From: Spirochaetes bacterium RBG_16_67_19
GTDB lineage: Bacteria > Spirochaetota > Spirochaetia > SZUA-6 > DRHE01
Length of the DNA stretch: 5,963 bases
Assembly: GCA_001829505.1 (NCBI GenBank)
Contig: MIBK01000057.1
Location: 19,161 to 25,123 of the forward strand
Reading direction: 5' to 3'
Position 1 is the stretch's first letter. Each line of letters starts with the position of its first letter. Below the pieces are notes generated by a model that saw only the letters and a list, made by a program, of their open reading frames with translations, was not told the origin of the DNA and ran no database searches. The translations under genes and the position numbers were made by a program. Positions 1 through 4,803 of this stretch are shown piece by piece.

Positions 1-500
1 TCGCCCACCTTGATGTATTCCCCGTCGGCGTGCTTGACCACCCGGGAGACCAGGCCGGCGTCGTACTGGCTCACGTTGCGGATGGCCAGGCGCTCCAGCG
101 CCTGCCGCTCGTTGGCCCGCTGCCCCCCCGCGGTGGGCCGGGTGACCTTGAGGAAGACCCCTTCGGAGTTCAGGTGCAGGAACACTTCCCCGTCCCGCTC
201 CTTCACCGCCTCGCTCACCGAAGCGGAGGCCTGGGGGCGGACTTCCACGCGCGCGGCCGCCCGACCCCGCTCCCCCTCGTAGGCCATGATGACCCACTCC
301 CGGCGGCCCACCCCCATGGTCCCCCGGGAGCCCCGCTGGACCAGCTCGTAGTCCAGGCTCTTGAGCGGCACGCCCAGTTCCACCGCGGCCTGGGCCAGGG
401 CCTCCTCCAGGGTGGTCCCGCGGGCGCGGATGGTCTTGTGTTTCCGATCCTCCGCGAGCTGGCTTGCCATGTATTGGCGCAGCTCGTCGGCCGAGATCAT
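1..500 (-). CDS. fapA: FapA / DUF342 family flagellar assembly protein, N-terminal part
   Basis: This frame is open from ATG (500-498) to the left window edge, giving 166 residues; the gene is cut by the edge, not broken. It begins [13 protein letters not shown]. Residues about 21-75 resemble the Jag_N-type domain that heads many FapA/DUF342 proteins, with a T-L-E-E-A-L helix at 30-35, a [11 protein letters not shown] strand region and the glycine motif [10 protein letters not shown] at 60-69. Residues from about 80 lead into the start of the DUF342 region, whose main part lies outside the window. DUF342/FapA proteins are linked to flagellar assembly and, in Vibrio, to control of polar placement; the biochemical role is poorly known. 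The ATG overlaps the stop of the preceding truncated fliA copy (ATGA, 497-500), with AAGGG at 507-511 as ribosome binding site, so translation is probably coupled. A run of seven C at 123-129 lies inside the gene but the frame stays intact. Family assignment is by recognition of the N-terminus only. Confidence 0.75.
   Translation of the reverse strand, partial: MISADELRQYMASQLAEDRKHKTIRARGTTLEEALAQAAVELGVPLKSLDYELVQRGSRGTMGVGRREWVIMAYEGERGRAAARVEVRPQASASVSEAVKERDGEVFLHLNSEGVFLKVTRPTAGGQRANERQALERLAIRNVSQYDAGLVSRVVKHADGEYIKVG
471..487. repeat. Short imperfect direct repeat at the fapA breakpoint
   Basis: The 11 bases GTATTGGCGCA at 471-481, then four unmatched bases and GT at 486-487, line up in register with 1897-1913 in fliA (13 of 17 positions match). 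On the minus strand these bases encode the Arg-Gln-Tyr shared by FapA (LRQYM) and FliA (VRQYA). The duplication junction lies just after the GT, so this pair is the likely site where the tandem duplication formed. Confidence 0.8.
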
Positions 501-1200
501 AAAATGCCCTTTTTGATGTTGGACAGCTTGGCCCGCAGGCGCAGGATGGCTTTGGTATGCAGCTGGGAGATGCGCGACTCGGTGACTTCCAGCACCTCGC
601 CGATCTCCTTCAGGGTGAGGTCCTCGTAGTAGTACAGGACCAGCACCTTCTTCTCCTTTTCGGGCAGCTCGCTGATGGCCTCGATGATCAGGCGCTTGAC
701 CTCCTCCTTTTCCACGATGTGGTCCGGATTCAGGGAGGAGGGGCTCTCGATGCTCTCCACGATGGACATCTTGTCGTTGTCCTCGCCGGTGTACCAGACC
801 TCGTTGAGCGACAGCACCGAGGTGCCGGAGATCTTGAGCATCAGGTTGTGGAAGTCCTTCAGGTCTATCTTCATAGCCTGGGCGATCTCATCGTCGGCCG
901 CCGCACGGCCCAGGGAGGCCTCCAGCTTGCGGATGGTGTCTTCCACCTCCCGCGTCTTCTGGCGCACCGAGCGGGGCACCCAGTCGATGGTGCGCAGCTC
1001 GTCGAAAATCGCCCCGCGGATGCGGGTCACCGCGTAGGTCTTGAACTTGACGTGCTTGTCCGGGTCGAACTTCTCGATGGCGTCGAACAGCCCGAAGACC
1101 CCGAAGCCCACCAGGTCGTCGAACTCGACGTTGTTGGGCATGCCGATGGCCACCTTGCCGGCCACGTATTTGACCAGCGGGGCGTATTGGCGCACGAAGT
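488..1200. repeat. 713-bp tandem direct repeat, copy 1
   Basis: This is the left copy of a tandem duplication with period 713. It matches 1201-1913 with no difference that I can find, and translations of three different frames across it are also identical. The exact edge is ambiguous by two bases, because GT occurs at 486-487, 1199-1200 and 1912-1913. Base 485 (C) differs from 1198 (A), and 1201 (C) differs from 1914 (A). In gene terms the unit runs from fliA codon 31 through the fliA stop to fapA codon 5. No insertion sequence, inverted repeat or target-site duplication borders it. 713 is not a multiple of three, so the two sigma genes lie in different frames, which is what the ATGA overlap requires. 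Confidence 0.97.
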
Positions 1201-1213
1201 CGGCCGAGATCAT
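497..1213 (-). CDS. FliA', N-terminally truncated chimeric duplicate of sigma-28
   Basis: This 238-residue frame is identical to FliA from Phe31 to the last residue, but its first five residues (MISAD) are those of FapA. It arises from the 713-bp tandem duplication: the fapA start codon and four further codons are joined in frame to fliA codon 31. It has lost the first 30 residues of FliA, a helical stretch around [11 protein letters not shown], but keeps regions 2 (core RNA polymerase and -10 binding), 3 (DWVPRS motif, now about residues 77-82) and 4 (helix-turn-helix, about 200-223). E. coli FliA, as I recall it, has only a short tail before the equivalent WQRYVPLV segment and is about this length, so the copy could still work as a sigma factor. 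It starts inside the ATGA overlap with full-length fliA (1210-1213), with AAGGG at 1220-1224, and ends in ATGA with fapA (497-500). The reading frame is certain; expression and activity are not known. It may instead be an inert or transient duplicate, or an assembly error. Confidence 0.75.
   Translation of the reverse strand: MISADFVRQYAPLVKYVAGKVAIGMPNNVEFDDLVGFGVFGLFDAIEKFDPDKHVKFKTYAVTRIRGAIFDELRTIDWVPRSVRQKTREVEDTIRKLEASLGRAAADDEIAQAMKIDLKDFHNLMLKISGTSVLSLNEVWYTGEDNDKMSIVESIESPSSLNPDHIVEKEEVKRLIIEAISELPEKEKKVLVLYYYEDLTLKEIGEVLEVTESRISQLHTKAILRLRAKLSNIKKGIL
507..511 (-). promoter_or_regulatory. Ribosome binding site of fapA
   Basis: AAGGG on the minus strand stands 6 nt before the fapA ATG at 500, within the final codons of the truncated fliA copy. 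It supports the start at 500 over the in-frame ATG at codon 11. Confidence 0.6.
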
Positions 1214-2001
1214 AAAATGCCCTTTTTGATGTTGGACAGCTTGGCCCGCAGGCGCAGGATGGCTTTGGTATGCAGCTGGGAGATGCGCGACTCGGTGACT
1301 TCCAGCACCTCGCCGATCTCCTTCAGGGTGAGGTCCTCGTAGTAGTACAGGACCAGCACCTTCTTCTCCTTTTCGGGCAGCTCGCTGATGGCCTCGATGA
1401 TCAGGCGCTTGACCTCCTCCTTTTCCACGATGTGGTCCGGATTCAGGGAGGAGGGGCTCTCGATGCTCTCCACGATGGACATCTTGTCGTTGTCCTCGCC
1501 GGTGTACCAGACCTCGTTGAGCGACAGCACCGAGGTGCCGGAGATCTTGAGCATCAGGTTGTGGAAGTCCTTCAGGTCTATCTTCATAGCCTGGGCGATC
1601 TCATCGTCGGCCGCCGCACGGCCCAGGGAGGCCTCCAGCTTGCGGATGGTGTCTTCCACCTCCCGCGTCTTCTGGCGCACCGAGCGGGGCACCCAGTCGA
1701 TGGTGCGCAGCTCGTCGAAAATCGCCCCGCGGATGCGGGTCACCGCGTAGGTCTTGAACTTGACGTGCTTGTCCGGGTCGAACTTCTCGATGGCGTCGAA
1801 CAGCCCGAAGACCCCGAAGCCCACCAGGTCGTCGAACTCGACGTTGTTGGGCATGCCGATGGCCACCTTGCCGGCCACGTATTTGACCAGCGGGGCGTAT
1901 TGGCGCACGAAGTAGTCGCGAACCTTGGGATCGCGCTTCTTCTTGTATACCTGCCAGAGCTCCTCTTCGGTCCGGCCTTCCAGGATGTTCCCGCCCATCA
2001 T
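1210..2001 (-). CDS. fliA: RNA polymerase sigma factor FliA (sigma-28, WhiG type)
   Basis: This is a complete 263-residue flagellar sigma factor, which directs RNA polymerase to late flagellar genes (filament, chemotaxis and motility functions) and is normally held by the anti-sigma factor FlgM. Region 2 spans about residues 31-100, with FDDLVGFG near 56-63 and [13 protein letters not shown] at 82-94, the core-binding and -10 recognition part. Region 3 starts with DWVPRS at 102-107, typical of this family. Region 4 lies at about 203-252, with [20 protein letters not shown] as its helix-turn-helix for the -35 element. The length fits the WhiG/FliA family of spirochaetes and Gram-positives, somewhat longer than E. 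coli FliA. Two ATG codons stand in tandem (2001-1999 and 1998-1996); GAGGGA at 2008-2013 serves either, and the first is chosen. The start is 3 nt after the stop of the small membrane protein gene. Its stop overlaps the ATG of the truncated copy. This copy has the native 5' end, so it is the functional reference. Confidence 0.95.
   Translation of the reverse strand: MMGGNILEGRTEEELWQVYKKKRDPKVRDYFVRQYAPLVKYVAGKVAIGMPNNVEFDDLVGFGVFGLFDAIEKFDPDKHVKFKTYAVTRIRGAIFDELRTIDWVPRSVRQKTREVEDTIRKLEASLGRAAADDEIAQAMKIDLKDFHNLMLKISGTSVLSLNEVWYTGEDNDKMSIVESIESPSSLNPDHIVEKEEVKRLIIEAISELPEKEKKVLVLYYYEDLTLKEIGEVLEVTESRISQLHTKAILRLRAKLSNIKKGIL
1220..1224 (-). promoter_or_regulatory. Duplicated fapA ribosome binding site, now serving truncated fliA
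   Basis: AAGGG on the minus strand stands 6 nt before the ATG at 1213. It is the exact duplicate of the site at 507-511 that precedes fapA. Because the site lies in the 3' end of fliA, it was copied with the duplication and provides the truncated sigma gene with a ready start signal. Confidence 0.65.
1897..1913. repeat. Short imperfect direct repeat at the fliA breakpoint
   Basis: This is the fliA partner of the 17-bp imperfect repeat at 471-487. The hybrid junction at 1184-1200 carries the fliA version of these 17 bases (GTATTGGCGCACGAAGT) and then switches at 1201 to fapA sequence (CGGCCGAGAT). This shows that the exchange occurred at or after the final GT of the short repeat. Confidence 0.8.
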
Positions 2002-2004
2002 CGC

Positions 2005-2673
2005 CTATCCCTCTTGGTCCTTGCGTAAAAAGGTGCGCACTGCCTTGGCCAGGCTGGCCGGATCCTGCCCCTTGGTGACGTTGTCCAGCTGAGCCTCCAG
2101 CTCCTCCGCCTTCAGCCCCCTGCGGCTGGGGGCCGCAATCACGCCCCCCAGCCCGTCGTCGGGCTCCCCCCCCGGCGCCTGCAGGGTCTCCAGGGACTCG
2201 CCGGCGGTCATCTCCTCCTCCCCTCCGGGAGGCTCGAGGCCCTGCTCGAGGGGCTCGAAGGAAGGCTCCGGGCCCGGCTCCAGGCCTCCCGCCGGGGCCG
2301 CGAAAGGCTCGGCCTCCTCCGCCGCGAGCTCCTCCATCCCGAGGCCCGCCTCCAGGCTCTCGCTCAAGCCCGGTTCTTCGCCGGGCTGCTCACCGGCGGT
2401 GGCCTGCGCCCCCCGCTCTTCCCGGCCTGCAACCGGGATCTCCTCGTCGATCAGGATGTCCACGGCCCGAGGGGCTTCCTGGGGGCCGGACCCGAAGCCG
2501 GGCAGGAATCGCCGCAGCACGTGCTGCGCGCCGAAGCCCAGCGCCCCGGCCAGCACGGCCGAAACCACCGCCCGCAGCAGGATCGTGCCGAAGGCATTGC
2601 CTCCGGCCAGCCCGGCGGCCAGGGAGATCACGGCGCCCGCGCCGGCCGCCCAGCCAGGGATCTTCCAGTTCAC
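2005..2673 (-). CDS. Small two-helix membrane protein with acidic tail, unknown function
   Basis: I do not recognise this 222-residue protein by function. It starts at GTG (2673-2671). A TAG codon sits directly before it in frame, and the next in-frame Met is well inside the acidic tail, so this is the only start that keeps the hydrophobic N-terminus. Residues about 8-24 and 28-48 form two Ala/Gly-rich hydrophobic segments (one Arg at 34), likely a membrane hairpin with the tail in the cytoplasm. A short VDILIDEEIP segment (71-80) follows, then about 95 residues rich in Glu, Pro and Gly of low complexity, and finally a helical, more conserved-looking C-terminus (about 190-222: GLKAEELEAQLDNV, then ASLAKAVRTFLRKD). 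The gene lies between flhG and fliA, 44 nt after flhG and 3 nt before fliA. A membrane protein in this slot is what I expect in spirochaete flagellar operons, so a role in flagellar placement or assembly is plausible but only inferred from position. Confidence 0.85.
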   Translation of the reverse strand: MNWKIPGWAAGAGAVISLAAGLAGGNAFGTILLRAVVSAVLAGALGFGAQHVLRRFLPGFGSGPQEAPRAVDILIDEEIPVAGREERGAQATAGEQPGEEPGLSESLEAGLGMEELAAEEAEPFAAPAGGLEPGPEPSFEPLEQGLEPPGGEEEMTAGESLETLQAPGGEPDDGLGGVIAAPSRRGLKAEELEAQLDNVTKGQDPASLAKAVRTFLRKDQEG

Positions 2674-2679
2674 CTAGGG

Positions 2680-2685
2680 TCCCCT
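2680..2685 (-). promoter_or_regulatory. Ribosome binding site for the GTG-start membrane protein gene
   Basis: AGGGGA on the minus strand stands 6 nt before the GTG at 2673. It lies in the 44-nt spacer 2674-2717, the longest gap in the window. It supports the GTG start. I see no clear hairpin-plus-T terminator and no convincing promoter in that spacer. Confidence 0.55.
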
Positions 2686-2717
2686 GCCCTTGAGAGTAGG
2701 GAAAAAGCCCGTCACCG

Positions 2718-3593
2718 TCAAGCTTGAGCCCCGAAGAACTTGCGGATGAACTTGGACACCCCGCCCCCTTCCTTGAAGTCCATGTTTTCCAGGCGCCGCG
2801 CGATGTGGTCGATGCAGATCGAGGCCTTGGACTTGGGGTCCAGGGCCATGAAGGGCTTCTGCTTGACAACCGCGGTGTGCACCAGGGCGTCGTCGTAGAC
2901 GAAGCCCAGGTAGTCGATTTTCAGGTTCAGGAACTGGCCCGCGATGTTGATCACCCGTTCGGCCACCCGGCGGCCCTCGGTCACCGACTTGACCCGGTTG
3001 ACCACCAGCTTCAGGCCCAGGTCCAGGTTGTCGATCTCGGTGGCGATGATCTTGACGATCCCGTAGGCGTCGGTGATCGCCGTGGGCTCCGGGGTGGTGA
3101 CGATGATCACCTGGTCGGAGGCGGCCACGAAGGTCAGCACGTTGTTGGAGACCCCGGCGCTGGTGTCGATGATGATGATGTCGGCGGCGGCCAGCTCGTA
3201 GAGCTCCTCGATGAAGCCCTTGCGCTCCTCCTCGGACAGGTTGGCGATCTTGGCGAAGCCGGAGGCGCCAGCCACGATCTGGATGCCGTAGCTGGTGTCC
3301 ATGATGATCTCTTTCATGGTTTTCTGGTGCCGGATCAGGTGGTAGAGGTTGTAGCGCGGAATGACCCCCAGCACGACGTTCACGTTGGCCAGGCCCAGGT
3401 CGGCGTCCAGAACCACGACCTTCTTGCCCAGGCGGGCGTAGGCCAGGGCCAGGTTGATGGAGATGTTGGTCTTGCCCACCCCGCCCTTGCCGCTGGCCAC
3501 GCTGATGATGCGCGAGCCCTTCTGGGCCCCCGGCTCTGCGCCCGGGCTGCGCCTGCGCATGATCTCCCGAAGTTTCTCAGCCTGATCTGCCAT
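2718..3593 (-). CDS. flhG: FlhG (FleN/YlxH), MinD-type ATPase controlling flagellar number
   Basis: This is a complete 291-residue MinD/ParA-type ATPase. FlhG proteins limit flagellar number and work with FlhF at the membrane. The N-terminus holds DQAEKLR (residues 3-9), the DQAxxLR element known from FlhG proteins to stimulate the FlhF GTPase. The deviant Walker A motif SGKGGVGKT is at 34-42, with signature Lys36 and Lys41. DADLGLANV is at 63-71, and the Walker B region ends in DTSAG at 143-147. The last dozen residues (SKFIRKFFGAQA) look like the short amphipathic helix that binds membranes in MinD and FlhG. Length and motif order are normal for the family. The start ATG lies 7 nt after the flhF stop, with GGAG at 3605-3608 about 11 nt upstream inside the end of flhF. 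In spirochaetes this pair is expected to act on periplasmic flagella near the cell poles; that is inference from the likely lineage. Confidence 0.95.
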   Translation of the reverse strand: MADQAEKLREIMRRRSPGAEPGAQKGSRIISVASGKGGVGKTNISINLALAYARLGKKVVVLDADLGLANVNVVLGVIPRYNLYHLIRHQKTMKEIIMDTSYGIQIVAGASGFAKIANLSEEERKGFIEELYELAAADIIIIDTSAGVSNNVLTFVAASDQVIIVTTPEPTAITDAYGIVKIIATEIDNLDLGLKLVVNRVKSVTEGRRVAERVINIAGQFLNLKIDYLGFVYDDALVHTAVVKQKPFMALDPKSKASICIDHIARRLENMDFKEGGGVSKFIRKFFGAQA

Positions 3594-3600
3594 GCCTTTT

Positions 3601-4803
3601 CTAGCTCCAGAGGGCGTCCGCGATCTTCTCGCGCCTGCCGAATTTTTTCTCCAGCCGCTCCCGGGGGCACTGGAACCCCTCCAGGTTCATCAAGAGGCGA
3701 AGCACGGAGGCCCGCTCGATGTCCTGCGGCACCGACTGGCCGTCGGCGATGTAGGAAACCGGCTTGCCCATGCTGGACAGCACGCTCAGGATGTTGCCCA
3801 GGCGCAGGGTCTCGTCCAGCTTGGTCAGGATCACAGCCCGGTAGCGGAAGGGCTCGAAGGTCTTCAGGATGTCCTCCACGTCGGAGGCCTTGGTGGTGGC
3901 GCTCACCGCCAGGTGGATCTCGCTGTAGCTGCCGGCGGCGTCCAGCACCTCCCGCATCTCGCCCAGCTTGGCCAGGTCGCGGGGGCTCCTGCCGATGGTG
4001 TCCACCAGGATGAAGTCCGACTCGCCGCACAGGGCCAGGTACTTCTTGAACTCCACGGCGCTCTCCACGCAGGCCACCGGCACGCGCATGATCTCGGCGT
4101 AGGTCTCGATCTGCTTCAGGGCCCCGATGCGGTAGTTGTCGATGGTCACGATCTTCACCTGACGTGGGGCGGCGCCCTTGGGAGCCACGCTGTAGATGGC
4201 CGCCAGCTTGGCGATGGTGGTGGTCTTGCCCACCCCGGTGGGGCCCACCAGCACAAAGGCCTTGACTCCCTTGCGCGCCGGATCCAGGGGCGGGTGGATC
4301 TGCAGGCGGGAGCCGATCCATTCCAGGACGGTGGACTGCAGCAGCGGGAAGTTGTCCAGGTCCTCCAGGGAGAACTCCCGCCGGATGCGGGCCAGCATTT
4401 CCGCGATGAAGGCCGGGGTGAACTCGTTGCCGCGCAGCAGGTCCTCCAGGCGGCTCAAGCCGGCCGGCGTGCCGGCCGCCTCCGGCCGCGGCCGGCCCAG
4501 GTCCTGCTTCAGGGCCTGGATCTCCTTGAGGATCAGCTGCAGGGACTGCTCGCGCCGGGCATCGGCCAGGATCTTCTTCTTGACCTCCTCCAGGTCCTCC
4601 TTGCGGCCCTTGGCCTCCGTGCGGGGAACGTAGCCGGTGATCTCCACCGCCTCCCGGGTGAACAGCCCGGCCAGGCCCCCCCGGCGCACGGTCTTGTGGG
4701 TGAGGATCTTGGCCTCCGCGCCGTACTGCCGGCGCATGCGCTCCAGGGCCTCCCGCGGGGTCGAAGCCTCGATCGTAAAATACGAAAGGTCTTTTTCCAT
4801 CAT
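3601..4803 (-). CDS. flhF: FlhF, SRP-type GTPase for flagellar placement
   Basis: This is a complete 400-residue member of the SRP54/FtsY/FlhF GTPase family. FlhF marks the site of flagellar assembly and is usually paired with FlhG. The N-terminal B domain (about 1-100, starting YFTIEASTPREALERM) is followed by a Pro/Ala-rich linker (about 103-117), a helical N domain (about 118-180) and the G domain. Motifs seen: GPTGVGKTT at 187-195 (P-loop), TIDNYRIGA at 220-228, DTIGRS at 268-273, SATTK at 301-305 and TKLDE at 327-331. The third motif has Ile where DTAGRS is usual, a mild change. Two ATG codons stand in tandem; the first overlaps the flhA stop as ATGA (4800-4803) and has AAGGA at 4811-4815 seven nt upstream, so it is chosen. 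The linker codons hold GC palindromes (4461-4478, 4482-4495). Identification is firm. Confidence 0.96.
   Translation of the reverse strand: MMEKDLSYFTIEASTPREALERMRRQYGAEAKILTHKTVRRGGLAGLFTREAVEITGYVPRTEAKGRKEDLEEVKKKILADARREQSLQLILKEIQALKQDLGRPRPEAAGTPAGLSRLEDLLRGNEFTPAFIAEMLARIRREFSLEDLDNFPLLQSTVLEWIGSRLQIHPPLDPARKGVKAFVLVGPTGVGKTTTIAKLAAIYSVAPKGAAPRQVKIVTIDNYRIGALKQIETYAEIMRVPVACVESAVEFKKYLALCGESDFILVDTIGRSPRDLAKLGEMREVLDAAGSYSEIHLAVSATTKASDVEDILKTFEPFRYRAVILTKLDETLRLGNILSVLSSMGKPVSYIADGQSVPQDIERASVLRLLMNLEGFQCPRERLEKKFGRREKIADALWS

Larger units (their letters stand above)
1201..1913. repeat. 713-bp tandem direct repeat, copy 2
   Basis: This is the right copy of the tandem duplication, directly abutting copy 1 at 1200/1201. 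It holds the body and 3' end of full-length fliA and the first five fapA-derived codons of the truncated copy. Past 1913 the sequence continues as the unique 5' part of fliA (codons 30 to 1). Confidence 0.97.

Noticed and set aside
123..129. Run of seven C as a frameshift or phase-variation tract in fapA
   Set aside because: The frame stays open through it to the window edge, and runs of this length are common in such GC-rich coding DNA. There is no sign of an altered copy.
486..1913. Mobile element as the cause of the 713-bp repeat
   Set aside because: There is no transposase, terminal inverted repeat or target-site duplication. The copies directly abut, and the breakpoint coincides with a short direct repeat instead.
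557..2028. Long plus-strand open frames across the fliA copies (about 250-260 codons each)
   Set aside because: They are antisense shadows of fliA, caused by GC-rich third positions. Their translations are His/Leu/Val/Asp-rich with no family resemblance, and they repeat only because the DNA beneath is duplicated.
2674..2717. The 44-nt spacer between flhG and the membrane protein gene as a promoter or terminator
   Set aside because: It is short, shows no stable hairpin followed by T residues and no recognisable -35/-10 or sigma-28 type boxes. Only a ribosome binding site can be supported.
2390..2869. Minus-strand open frame overlapping the end of flhG and the start of the membrane protein gene
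   Set aside because: It is a different frame of the same strand, Arg/Ser/Gly/Ala-rich and with no motif. flhG and the GTG-started gene explain the region better.
3380..4321. Minus-strand 313-codon frame across the flhF-flhG border
   Set aside because: It is an alternate frame of flhF and flhG, which both have complete motif sets. Its own translation is low-complexity Arg/Gly/Pro/His sequence.
4461..4495. GC-rich palindromes (8-bp arms at 4461-4478; perfect 14-bp palindrome at 4482-4495) as a terminator or regulatory site
   Set aside because: They lie inside the flhF coding sequence, in the Pro/Ala-rich linker, with no T-tract. Repeated GGC/GCC codons explain them.
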